Of a stretch of DNA of 64,000 bases, positions 43,696-54,497 are shown in pieces. A model generated the notes under the pieces. It saw only the letters and a program-made list of their open reading frames with translations. It did no database searches and was not told the origin of the DNA. Every line of letters starts with the position of its first letter. Positions within the stretch are counted from its first letter, which is position 1. The stretch is from Dryococelus australis (lineage: Eukaryota > Arthropoda > Insecta > Phasmatodea > Phasmatidae). The stretch is taken from positions 289,178,966 through 289,242,965 of the forward strand of contig CM057009.1 in the NCBI GenBank assembly GCA_029891345.1, given 5' to 3'. The translations under genes and the position numbers were made by a program.

Positions 43696-45250
43696 ATGAA
43701 GTAAATATCTAGAATTTTATCGCTTGCTATCAGTCTGGTTTTCCTAAACACACCAACCATGTATACCTTTTGTGAAAGCAATAACAAACGAGGGAAGAAA
43801 TTATCATATCTAAAATCAAGCCATGGGCAATTAAACATATAATAAAAATTGTAATGCATTTTTTAAATAAAAAATACTTATATAAAACTCTTTAAAAAAG
43901 TATCTCCATATACATCTTGTATACAAGTAATAAACAACATGTATACTTTAGTCGTATATCACACAAAGGTGAATACTACACTTATACACATGTTTGGAAG
44001 GATGTAGGTTCGAATATTCTACCAGCCCTTACCTATACACATCAAAGATATTCCATTTAATAGAAAACATTCGCTATAAATATTCCATTTCATCACTCCT
44101 GTAGACAAACATATTGAACTCTCCTCGCAAACATGTTACCGCCATACCAGGTTATTCTATTTAATAGAACGCATTCGCCATAAGAAATAGTTATGTTAGA
44201 GCCATCTCGACTCCTACACATCACTCACACAAAAACTTCATTTTAAAAACCATGATATATTGTAATGTATTGATGCATTCATTTATTTTTCAGACTTATA
44301 TATATATATAAATATTCTCTACACATTCCAATATGCCAATGCTTCTTTTACAGTAATGGCAACCTCACCCATATCACAAAAATATTATTATTTAAATATG
44401 TCGACCAACTTTCCCCCAGTGCCCAATTTCAATGTGATGTCATATCAAACAACTAAATAGCCCAAACCTCCATATACCCATCAAAATAATCTAAAAATCT
44501 CATATAATTTTGATGACATATAATAGTCGCTGCTAAAAAACAGACCAAACATTCATTTCTACGTATTCTTCCAGACAAAATATTCTAACTTGTAATATCC
44601 CAAAATAACTGAACACTTCCTACTATCCAATTCTTTTACGTTATATCGGTTATACCAAACACTTATGTTCATACAATCTGGGATAACAAAACGATCATAT
44701 AAGCATTCCTATGAAATAGTACAGCGAATTTCTCTAATAAAATATTTCATCATGTAATAGCAAAACACAGACACACATACAAATAATACCAACACCCATA
44801 CAGTTAGCCACAGTAAACGATCCAGCCTCAACGAGATCTCATTCCAATAGACCATATCACCAAACCAGCAATTCAAAATGTTCCAACAGAAAAAAAAAAC
44901 ATTATAACCATCAATTTGCAACTCCCTTACTATCAACATTACGAGCAAAACTAACACACCATACAGACAATATATATTTACCATTGAACCATGCATTACA
45001 AATAGCATTACCAACACACAATATGAACACTTAAGTCGACCAGACGCTACCCGACACGTATACTATCAGAACATTCCTATAAAACACTCCTGTGAAATAT
45101 ATTAAAACTAATTCCTTGAGAAATATATCATACAAGACTCTTTCTTCTAGTAAATCGCACACCATTTCGATATCATCGTAGTTGTTCAGAACTGAGTACT
45201 TCTTTCAAAAATTCGCTCTATACTAGCCATCAGTTATTACTAAAAGATTT

Positions 45251-45998
45251 ACAGTAAAAACACCAGTGTTTTTTCCATATGTTGCTTGGATAAAATGTAA
45301 ATTTTATGATGAAATGAATAAAAACAATAGTCTTCAATACACTTTAACTTTATTTCACACACTTATCAAATAATAAATATAATTATTTACATACACTCAA
45401 ACATATTCTCCATTCAACAAAAAATATTTATGCATTACTCTAATTCTATAATACAAATTCTGTTGTAAGTAGTCAAAGTAGCGCTATTAGCATACACAAT
45501 ACAACAATTAACACATTGATACATCTTGTATGAAGTGCTTAACAAACAGTTAATAGCTTCATGTTGTCTGATGCTAGAGCTAGTCGTGAATATCTTGCAG
45601 CAATACTTGCACTATCTTCTCAATGAACGATTAACGTTGCTTTTACATTTATTCTTATGCCTAACCAGGTTATCACTGCTGGTAAGCACATCGTGGTACT
45701 TATCACAGTCGAATGACTCGTATGCTGGACTGTACAAGAAACGATTACTTTCATTTCCACGTGCATTACAACATCGACGTCGTGTGATGATAAAGGGCAC
45801 TTTTCTCTGCTAGATTACGCCACAGTCCGTGGCTGCGTGTGCCCGACAGCGGCCTGTGGGCAAAGCGGACAAACTCGGGAATAATCCACGGGCAGTGTCC
45901 GGGGAGAGCGAAGAGGCCAAATCGACTAACTTGGTCTTTCATTTTACAGCTGCCCTTTACGAGACACCAGAGAATTTCGCAGAATTCATCTTGGGATA
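45251..45998. other. No gene; GC-rich patch at 45815-45930
   Basis: AT-rich, then an abrupt GC-rich patch (cgacagcggcctgtgggcaa, gggcagtgtccggggagagc). Short plus-strand frames at 45526-45813 and 45829-46122 have no recognised motif; the latter runs into the neighbouring transposable element. Confidence 0.4.
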
Positions 45999-46840
45999 CA
46001 CTGTTAGAAAAATGTCCGTAAAATTACAGCAAGTTCCCGTTACAAATTATCCAGACATCTGCGTTAAATTACGGACTCTTCGTTTTATTTTTAATGACGT
46101 TCTTTCCGTAACTTTCACATAAATCTCCGTGGTTTCACGGGACGTGTCCATAAACTTCCAAAATTTGTTTTTAAAATCTCCTTTTAATAAACTGGGTAGC
46201 AAAAAAAAACGTTATTCTTTCGTTATGCTGGTGTTTCACTGTGTATAAAATTGACTGTAAAAAAGTTTAAAAAAATATTGTCCTGTAGAGGGACTTGAAA
46301 TTGAAATTAACTCGTGACAATCCAATACATTAGATACTCACCTACCACGCTTTTCCATAAATAATTGTTAGTGTAATGTTTACGTAAACTAATGAATGTA
46401 CGTCGCCCAGTTACTTGTCAGGTTTGAGTGTTTGCGAGTTTGTTTTCTATTTCAGGTTTACAAACAGAAGTAAGAAAAATATACTTATTTTAGTAATGAA
46501 TTTCACTGTGTATGTAAAAGAAATTAAAAAAACTCTTAAATATTTTGTCCTGCAGTGGGATTTGAAAACGAATCGACGAATTGGCACTCCATGTGTGATT
46601 TGCTTTTCATCCACTATTATTTTATACGACGTAGTATTGTGAAGATGCGATTTTATACGTTTCACATTATCATCTGCATTGTTCGTGTCTCAAAATCGAA
46701 GCCGTAAAAATACGGAGAGCTTACGTATTTTATATTTACGGAGCTCATTTCGGTTATTTGACATTACGAAGTACCTTTTCACAAATTAACTGTACATCTC
46801 CGTAAAAATTTCTGTAATGTCACAGAAATTTCTAACAGTG
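45999..46840. mobile_element. TIR element, 842 bp, ends CACTGTTAGAAA
   Basis: Perfect 12-bp inverted ends: CACTGTTAGAAA at 45999-46010 and TTTCTAACAGTG at 46829-46840. One base further out the flanks differ (TA left, CA right). Subterminal parts carry ccgtaaaattacag and ccgtaaaaatttctgtaatg, words resembling CAGTAAA/TTACAG transposons. It is non-coding. Inside are two tRNA-like words (cctgcagtgggatttgaaaa near 46551 and a weaker one near 46284). No clear target duplication was seen. Confidence 0.7.
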
Positions 46841-46902
46841 CAAACTTATTCAAACGCGTGTACTTTTCGCTTTACTTTTCAAATGCTTCACAGTTTTTAT
46901 GC

Positions 46903-47450
46903 TACACCCTGGAAGAATTTGAGCCAATAACTAACTTGTAAACAAAATATTAACCAAATCCCGAACTATAGGATGTTCACGGTGGGATGAGCATTTCTGA
47001 AAGCCCACCGTGAAAGCTTAAGATCTACTTGTAATGCACGTTGGCTATTCTTCCGCCTTATGTAAGATTAACATTCTCGTGGGCCTCATTACTTAATTCA
47101 TGCGTCGGTAAAGTGAAACTCTGAAACTATCAGAAAAGAAAATATTTTACAAATCTACTTTTTTTTCTTTCACTTCAGTGAATTAAAAAAAAAGCGAAAG
47201 AATTTTTTCTGATTATTATAAGTGGGTAACTAGCACTTTTTATTCGACGTTAAGATATGGAACTAATTTGCATCCATCGTTACCAACTTTACTGGGCGCA
47301 TGCCACTCAAGGCGCCCCTTAAAATATATGCAGGTAGGGGCAGTGACTTTTTTCTTAGGTTGAAATCAAAAGTGCTCACTTTGTCGCGAACAGCCTTAAC
47401 CTGCTCTGGAGTAATAATGGAGCATCAGCCAGTGAACTAGGAACTGTTTG
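46903..47450 (+). mobile_element. C'-like element split by a family A MITE
   Basis: The left piece (acaccctggaagaatttgag, ccaataactaacttgtaaac) and the right piece (ctggagtaataatggagcat, cagccagtgaac) correspond to consecutive parts of the C' sequence near 58.23-58.34 kb. The intact A copy (46971-47395) sits between them. Confidence 0.6.
46971..47395 (+). mobile_element. MITE family A, copy 5
   Basis: Ends GGATGTTCACGGTGGGATGA and CTCACTTTGTCGCGAACAGCC, flanked on the left by TA and on the right by TTA. It is 425 bp and full length. The body includes cttaagatctacttgtaatg and ggcagtgacttttttcttag. Confidence 0.8.
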
Positions 47451-47769
47451 GAGTTAATCCGCCTGCCTTCTTCTAAACTTGCGTAAGTTCATCGCTATGT
47501 ATTTTTAACACTGAATGTATCATGTTTTCGTACTTTGATTTGAGTGGATATTTTTCCCACGAGAGAAATTTGAGTTTCATTTTCTCAATAAACAAAATTT
47601 TCCGATCTTGAACGCTTGGTCCTAAATTACTCACTATGATAAAAACCTGTTAACTGTGACTTGGATGAGACCTCTGGGTGTATACACGATGAATAAGTGA
47701 CGTGACAGCTAACTTAAATACTTCTGTTTACAAGCATGTCTCAGTTTTAAATATAACCCTGTAATAAAA

Positions 47770-47912
47770 CGTGCCCTGGTTTTCAAATATACGTCGTTAA
47801 CTTCCGGGTGCAGTGAAATATACTCGCTGGGTTCATTACGCACATGGCAATATTTATTTTAAAAGGCGGTTAAAGGGTAAATAATGGCTGAAATAAAAAG
47901 TAACTGCGGTTC
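47770..47912 (+). mobile_element. MITE family B, fragment
   Basis: Body of B (cgttaacttccgggtgcagt, tggcaatatttattttaaaa, ggcggttaaagggtaaataa) without clear ends. Confidence 0.65.
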
Positions 47913-47978
47913 TGTATACAATCTAGGTGCTGCCGTGTACTCATTGGTGTGGCTTCATGACGATTACTTCATCCTGTG

Positions 47979-48457
47979 GAGTGGAGTGGAGAGATTTGGG
48001 TGGCTCTTAACATCGAGGTATTGAGAGCCGATGAGGGTTCCTCCACCACGTGTAGTCCTGAGAGCGTCCTATTGCGGTGCACACGGGCTGTGTCTCTGCG
48101 CCTTCGCACGCTGTTCGTTGCAAGACGTGTCCTTATGGCAGTCAGTGTAACGTCGTCACGTACCTTTAGCGACATCGACGAAGGCGAACTCACCGAAGAG
48201 TCGTCGGTACCCGAAGTCGCTTCGCCCACAATCTACGTTTCTCCCGGCGAAGAAACACCAACGCCGCCTTATGGAGCAACGCCGAAATGCAAGGGCGGCG
48301 GAAACGCGAGAACCCCGATAAAACCCGCCGACCAGCAGCACCGCCCGGCGCGATTCCCTCATGCGAAAATCCGAGAGAGCTACCTTGTCGGGAATCGAAC
48401 CCGCTTCGCCGCCGCGGTGGGAGGCGAGTAGACTGACTACTGCACTACAGCGGCCCC
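47979..48457 (-). mobile_element. Chimeric SINE, copy 3, with internal foreign segment
   Basis: A SINE of the same family lies between exact 13-bp target duplications ACTTCATCCTGTG (47966-47978 and 48458-48470). On the minus strand it starts ggggccgctgtagtgcagta and has a perfect B box GGTTCGATTCCC. It is about 479 bp instead of about 250, because at 48036-48270 the normal body is replaced by GC-rich sequence absent from the other copies. Single flanking duplications around the whole unit suggest that it was inserted as one piece, or that the segment was added later inside it. Confidence 0.8.
48036..48270 (+). other. GC-rich foreign segment inside the SINE
   Basis: Starts just after gccgatgagggt and ends just before tatggagcaacgcc, where the SINE resumes. 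GC and CpG content are much higher than in the surroundings. A plus-strand frame stays open across it and reads FSDIDEGELTEESS near 48160-48205, acidic and coding-like but with no domain I recognise. It might be captured exon sequence, or chance. Confidence 0.5.
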
Positions 48458-48470
48458 ACTTCATCCTGTG

Positions 48471-48967
48471 CACTTTGCTGTTTGTGATTTCCCCGGCCTC
48501 TTTCCGCGCAAGAATTACTGGTCCACAGTCACGCAGGGCGTATCGTTTAGCGAATGACCCAATCACGAACGTAACAATAAATCGCAAGTGATAGATAGCC
48601 TATCCTAGCAACGCTTGAACTCGCGAGATATCTGGGTCTGTGCCTATGAGATTATGGTATCGTTTGTGATGTTGCAGCCCGACAGCCCTTTTCTTACACG
48701 CCTGCAATGGGGGATACTCCCCTCCCACCGCCCCAATAATCGGGTAATCTTTCCACAGCCAGCAGGATGCGTGACTCGTCCGGGTACAATGGCAGTCAAG
48801 CAAAGGATGACGTGGCACTTGATTGGGAGAGGGGAGTAGTGAGGTAGCAGTAACGTGTGTGCGATTGACAACTCACTTCTCGCTGCGATGAACGCCTTTT
48901 GGAAGGTTCGATAATTGCCTAAATTTTTCCGAAATTTCTCGACGGTGGATTAGGTCATATACGGGCG
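48471..48967. other. No gene recognised
   Basis: Mixed composition. Frames of about 72-76 codons overlap on both strands at 48.60-48.87 kb, a sign that they are chance openings in less AT-rich DNA. Confidence 0.4.
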
Positions 48968-50776
48968 GGTGTAGAAATACGCGTACAACCTTTTGGTAAT
49001 TGTACATTTTGTGTGAGTAATTTGTAAAAACAAGTACAGTACGTGTAAATTTACAGCAACGTACAACTTTATTCATAACGTATTACATTGATAATATGAA
49101 AACACAAATGTATTGGTATATTAACAATTAAAGGAGTGCAAATTTACAAATTTGTAAGTACGTCTAAAAATCCACGAACATGAAGTATAAAACCTAAATA
49201 TGTGTAGTTTTACAACTACGCCAATGTTGTATTGAAACATGTACATCTGTGTAAAAGTACATATTGTTCTATTTCATTCAAAAGGTAGTACAATATTACT
49301 GTTAAAAAGAACACAAATGTACTGGTATATGGACATTTAAAAGGGTGCAAAATTACCCATGCAAAATAATGTGTAAAAATACATTAATGCAAGGCCCTAA
49401 AACCCTAAGCTTGTGTGTTTTTACAACCACGCTAATGCTGTATTAAAACACGTTCATCAGTGTAAGAGTACATTTTATTTCTATTTCATTCGAAAGGTAG
49501 TACAATCTTACTGTAAAAAACCACAAATGTACTGGTATATTGACATTAAAAAGTGCGTGAAATTACAAATGCGAAAGTATGTGAAACAGTACACTTATTT
49601 ATTGTACTAAAACCCCAAGTCTGTGTGTTTTTACAACCATACAAATGTCGTATAAACTCGTACATCAGTGTAAAAGTACATGTTTTCCTATTTCACTCAA
49701 ATCGTAGTACCATCTTGGAGTAAAAAAAAAACACAAGTGTAGTGGTACATTTTCATTAACAAGGGTGTAAAATTACAAATTCGAAGGTATATGAGCGAAT
49801 ATTTATACATACAAATTTACGGTAACGATACATTTGTATGCGTAATTTTCTAAAAGGAGTACACTATTTTTAATCTTAAATTAATGTTCCTGTGAATTTA
49901 AATATAACTACAAGTATTTGCTTAAAACATGCGATCAAGCGGTAGGGAGTAGAACTTCTTCGAACTCCTTTTGTGTTCAAAAGGAAATCTTAACTCCCAC
50001 TGATGGTATATGCTGGCTTTTGTATATAACTACCTATTCTATATTTGAATTCAATCGTTATCTACATTTTGGGGATAACTTTGTATAACTCTGTTAGTGC
50101 ACAGAAATTTTGTAAGCACAATTGCAGTGAATCTGCGATTCTACTTTTTTGTTAGTGAGAAATAACAATTGTGATGTTCGTGTAAATTTACACCATGTGT
50201 AAGGAAATCTATAATTTACATATTCAATTTGCATGCACGGAGTGCATGTTATTTGAAATCATAATAATTTAAAATTACAGTTTGGTATTGTAATATTACA
50301 CCTACAGTGTACATGTAATTAGGTATAATGAACATTAAACAGTAACACACTGCTGTAGTAAAATTACCATAGCAATGGTTGTGGTAATTTACAATGTGTT
50401 GTAGAAAATTTGTAGCAGGTATAGTAAAATAATATGTACAGAGTACGTGTGATTTAATGTGATGATTAGCAAAATAAACTGACAGGTATGATAAAATTAC
50501 ACTAACAAAGTTTGTGTAAATTTACATTATGTGGAATGATATTGGTAACAAAACAAGTAAAATGACACATACAGAGTACGTATAATTGGACAAAATGGTT
50601 AGTAAAAAGAATAACAAGTATAGTAAAATTGCACTGGCATTGTAATTGTAATTATACATGGGACACACAGTAAGAGTACACGTACACATGTACGTGTAAA
50701 CATACACGAACATGTGTGGAAATCGTGATGATGCCACGTACATTCGTGTAAAATTACACAATTTTTTTTACAGAGT
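48968..50776 (-). mobile_element. Family E element, long copy (reverse)
   Basis: The right end, read on the minus strand, is TCTGTAAAAAAAATTGTGTA then ATTTTACACGAATGTACGTG, matching the start of the 27957 copy. The left end is close to the other terminus (acgcgtacaaccttttggta) but lacks the last roughly 20 bases. It holds about three tandem units of 210 bases, starting at aacacaaatgt-type words at 49100, 49310, 49521 and 49731. It is about 1.8 kb against 1.34 kb for the other copy. It also includes a segment (gcttaaaacatgcgatcaag, 49920-49990) shared with the partial copy at 30.17 kb. It is non-coding. Confidence 0.8.
49100..49740. repeat. 210-bp tandem units inside family E
   Basis: Successive units begin (c/a)acacaaatgtattggtat, acacaaatgtactggtatat, cacaaatgtactggtatatt and acacaagtgtagtggtacat, spaced 210, 211 and 210 bases. 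Each unit includes gtgtgtttttacaacca and ctatttcattcaaaaggtag. The 27.96-kb copy has fewer units. Confidence 0.85.
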
Positions 50777-50844
50777 AGGCACGAAGAAATGTGGAAACGG
50801 GAATAGTATTATAAGCACTGCCCTTGACAGAAGTGAGGCCTGCG

Positions 50845-50848
<4 letters not shown>

Positions 50849-50882
<34 letters not shown>

Positions 50883-50922
50883 GTGAGTGCGTGCGTGTGT
50901 GTGTGTGTGGGGGGGGGGGGGG
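50849..50922 (+). repeat. (GT)n microsatellite ending in 14 G
   Basis: GT tract with GC interruptions, then G14 at 50909-50922. Open frames here are low-complexity artefacts. Confidence 0.95.
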
Positions 50923-51430
50923 ATTGTGCTGGCGACAGCGACTTATATACCCGAGCAACTGCTGGAAAAAAACCACCTCGGGGCCGCAGCTGAGGCGGGA
51001 GGAACGTATGAGAAACTGTTACATTGGTGCTTTGTGATTGACTAAAGTATTTCACTGCATAATTTTGGTTAGTACAACTTATTTAATTATTTCATCGAGT
51101 AGTACTGTAAAAAATAAATTATTTAATAATTTATTACTTGCATTGGGATTGTAATGTGTGTCTAGTAAGTGAAAGGACATTGTCCATGACATAGTTGTAT
51201 AGACTTGGTTTTATTACAACACTTGTTTCGTTGTTGCAGCCAATGAGCCCTAGGCTACATGTTCGGTCACAGTATACGAACCAATTACAACCGACATCAG
51301 TAAGACGGTTTGCGAGTTATTTGCACACAGGTTAGATTATTAGTCATTAGGCTTCGAGATGTGTAGTACAGACAAAAAATCACCTTACGTGCGTAATGTA
51401 CACAAATGTGTAGACTGGGACTGCATGGGG
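50923..51430. other. No gene recognised
   Basis: Unassigned. A word near 51240 (ccaatgagccctaggctaca) resembles the start of the window near 1105 (ccaatgaactgtaggcttt), suggesting another low-copy repeat. Confidence 0.35.
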
Positions 51431-51500
51431 TTAAGACCTCCATCCCTCACGAACGCGGCCACGTCCAATAACTCCACAAACTGGCGTCGGAAGTGGGTTT
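51431..51500 (+). repeat. LTR-edge-like fragment with PBS-like word
   Basis: ttaagacctccatccct matches the minus strand of the 33.5-34.3 kb insert exactly (17 bases). About 35 bases later comes TGGCGTCGGAAGTGGG (51482-51497), which has the TGG start of a tRNA-complementary primer-binding site. It may be a retroelement remnant; no coding sequence follows. Confidence 0.35.
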
Positions 51501-51582
51501 GTAGGCATTTATTCAGTGCTTATTTGTATGTTGTGGGTTTTGAGTAGGTTTACTAAGTAGGAGTAACCCCGTAACAACTTTT

Positions 51583-51930
51583 TGTTGGCCAAGCATTGGC
51601 CCAACGTCTGGCTCTGGTGTTGGGCCAATGTTGGAAAACGTAAGTTGGCCCAACACCAAAATGTCACTCGGGGCAATGTGGCCCCAACCCGTATTTTTAC
51701 GTAGGCTGCCAACTGAACTATGATGCTCAATTTACATTACTACGGCAATGGAAATATATTGTTTTGTGCACACTTTCCGAAATTCTCTTTCTTTCAAACA
51801 TGTCATATCAATCAAAAAACCAAAATGCGGTTTGTTGGCTTTATGTTGGTTTATCATGTGTATATTATAAATCACCAATGTAATATGAGAGAAACCAACT
51901 ACTAACTAACCTTGGTATTATGTTGGTTAT
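51583..51930. repeat. TTGGCC/GGCCAA palindromic cluster
   Basis: Within 51590-51690, TTGGCC, GGCCCAAC, GGGCCAATGTTGG and TTGGCCCAACAC recur in both orientations. A weaker second cluster (tttgttggctttatgttggt, accttggtattatgttggtt) lies at 51829-51935. Such GTTGG/CCAAC clusters look like the arms of a small foldback repeat. Boundaries are uncertain. Confidence 0.5.
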
Positions 51931-52831
51931 TCGTAGTATTTTGATGATTTGCTAAATAATGTTCTTTTCTCTTTCCGAAAAGCGTTCACACAGTAATTTA
52001 TCCACAGTTGTTTTGCGAAGATGTGTCATTGCATACGTAATGCCAACGAGTGTTGCCCCTACGCGCAAAGTGTAAAGTTAGAATTAAATTTAACACTAGT
52101 TGTCTTAACTTGTGTAGCACGTATTAAGTTTGTAAATTTCCAGATGCCGCAGTCTCAATAATTGTTATCCATTTTTAAGGGTTCATAAATATGTTGTTCC
52201 TAATGTGCGTAATACTTGGGACCGTCATTTCATAGCTGCCTAATTTTTGTGGCATTTTCGTGATACAAATTTACTAGGATCACGTTTATTATTGTTGTTG
52301 TGAATTGCGTATTTAAAACGTGCTTTGATGCCATCCAGCCACAAAGATGTATATTGGCGCCTCAATGGTTATGAAAAGATCTCGCATTAAGCGAATTCCC
52401 GAAACATAAAATCAAGAACAAATGAATATATTTTATAGTGTTTAATATGTTGAAAATATATTTAAATATTTGTATGTGTCATAAAAGAAATATTTAATAC
52501 ATTATATAGATTTAAATTTAAAGTTTGCCGAATTTTTGCAAAACATTTAGGAATATAAACTTGAAAATAAAAATATATGCCTAATTATTGTCTTAAAGCT
52601 AACAATATAATAGTATCGACGACTCAAAAGTTATTAAAATGCATTACAGGATATCGTGAAGAAAAATAAAATTGGGTTAATCAATTGTTTTACATGGGTT
52701 TTAAGAAATTTGAATAATCATTATTATTACAATTTCAATTTTCCAAAGGTAGGATTTCCATATGAATAGTTTATAAAATTTAAAACCATTGTTTTTTTTT
52801 TATAGGAACCGAAGTATTAGGGAAATAAGAG
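51931..52831. other. No gene recognised; AT-rich
   Basis: AT-rich stretch, especially 52430-52800, with no supportable feature. Confidence 0.45.
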
Positions 52832-52995
52832 GTCTGGGCCAAGGGTATCGGGCATCGGAGCTGGAGCCAGGGTCAAGGTCAAAAGTCATTGGTCAGGAGT
52901 AAAACGTGAATGACTTCCAAGATGGCAGTCGAGTGACATCACAACATGGCGGCACCCGGGCTCCGGCTCCAATGCCCGATGCCCTTGGCCCAGAC
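52832..52995. repeat. Long hairpin, 164 bp
   Basis: The left arm (52832-52868) gtctgggccaagggtatcgg then gcatcggagctggagcc pairs with the right arm (52958-52995), whose reverse complement is gtctgggccaagggcatcgg then gcattggagccggagccc. About 34 of 37 positions match. The pairing continues weakly into AATAAG/CTTATT outside. The loop contains caagatggcagtc and acatggcggc. It is GC-rich in an AT-rich context: a foldback repeat. Confidence 0.8.
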
Positions 52996-54450
52996 TTCCC
53001 ATTTTCTTATTACTAACCGATTTCATATATTTTTAACGTTATTGTTCGCAAAAAAAATTAACAAATTTTATTCGAAAACTATACATTGAAAAATCTATGG
53101 CTCTAAATGATTGTTTTGTTAGTTAAAATATATGGCCAACCAATCAATCCCCACCAAATCATATTAAGTAGTTCAAATACCGTTCATTATTTCACATGTC
53201 AGCAATTCACAAAAAAAAAAAAGAGAGACATTTCTATAGCCCTTAAAAGTACATAAATAGTTGAGCGAAATGCAGCTACCTATGCGATAAATGGCGAGGA
53301 CCGAAAATGTCGTGGTATTGCCAACAATTGTATTTAAAACGGAACGTTTCGCATCTGACACGAAAATTTTCCTAAGTGCATAAAGCAATGTTTTTAATTT
53401 TTTTTTTTTATAAATCTCTACAAAATGTTATCCTCGGAGAAGAACTACACTTAAGATCGCAAATGCATTAATAAATTTTCATGATATGCTATTGAAAGTT
53501 AAATAATGTTTAAAAGTTAATTTGAAATGAATTCGCGACTGTGCCAAATCATAAAACGCACGTTTTACATTTGTGAGATGTCTTATTAAAGCTACATGAC
53601 CTCAGTAGAAAAAAAATCCCCCTAAAATAAACAAACGAAATTAAAAATTAGCAAGCAAATTTAAGTAATATCATATTACACAGAGATTGCTACATTGACT
53701 AGACGCATCAGTGGTATGTACTTTTTTTTTTACGTATTAACTGGTCGTAGTAATTCTTGGTAAAGGCATAAACAACTAGCACTAGATAAACCTGGAAATA
53801 TTTTTGTTTTGAAATTTCCACGAAAAATCGACCACGTGTAAAATCTTAGAGCCCGAACCATGCAGACATATATTTTCCTCGCCTTTCCCGGCAATCAATA
53901 AAACTCGCTCGCGAGAGAAATTCCCTTACTTTGGACAACCCTGGTGTCGATGGCTCAGGGAAAGTCGCTAGGGGAAGGGAACCCCCAGTCTGAGCTTGGC
54001 TACGCATGCGCGGAAGGCTGGGACCCCGAGCGCATGTCCCGGGACAAGTACTTGAAACATTCTAGTCAAAGGCCCTATCCCCCCCCCCCCAGCCCATAAT
54101 ATTTCAGGTGCCTGCTTTAGGAAGCAGGGGGCGGGGGGAGGGCGTGGTAACAACTGCGAAACACACCTCTCTGCCAGAGACGTGGTATCTTCCACCCCAG
54201 AGTAAACAAATTACAGCCATAGTATCACTAATTCTTGTTCCTCAAAGCCCGTTTTATTGATTGTCCGTGCCTTCCTCTGCCACTCTGCAATACTAATGTT
54301 TCCCGGCCCTATCGTTTGGCGTTATATTCTGGTAACGTGCTAGGTCTCACAGACGTATATGTCAGTATTACACGCGTCATCAGACACGCCCTGGAGAAAT
54401 TTCAGTTATGGTGTTCTATATGGTGGACGTTGCAGACGAAGTGGAAAATG
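52996..54450. other. No gene; GC patches and a C12 tract
   Basis: AT-rich to about 53.85 kb, then more GC-rich with C12 at 54079-54090. The 54235-54558 plus-strand frame contains cagacacgccctggagaaat, a C'-type word, so it is probably repeat sequence. Confidence 0.4.
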
Positions 54451-54497
54451 TCGTCCAATAAGGGAACGTCCATGTTTTCCAATAAGGGAACGTCCCC
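54451..54497 (+). repeat. Short direct duplication
   Basis: ccaataagggaacgtcc occurs twice, 25 bases apart (about 54453 and 54478). Confidence 0.85.

Larger units (their letters stand above)
40080..45250 (+). repeat. G-depleted, CATACC-rich domain, about 5 kb
   Basis: The plus strand is strongly poor in G and rich in A and C, with CATACC/ACCATAC/CCAACCATA words dispersed throughout. Hand counts on 60-base lines: 41401-41460 has 15 C and 5 G, 42121-42180 has 17 C and 3 G, 42661-42720 has 18 C and 4 G. There is no regular period. Minus-strand open frames here are long only because stop codons are rarer in this composition. Around 40.68-40.92 kb the bias changes to a T/C-rich run (tctcattccaactctttctc). 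It could be a decayed satellite or a strand-biased repeat; no gene is supported. Confidence 0.7.

Noticed and set aside
47976..48431. 151-codon plus-strand open frame as a gene
   Set aside because: It begins and ends in SINE sequence; only the central 48036-48270 segment could be captured coding DNA, which is reported as a finding instead.
50712..51055. Open frames over the GT/poly-G tract
   Set aside because: Low-complexity microsatellite translation on both strands.
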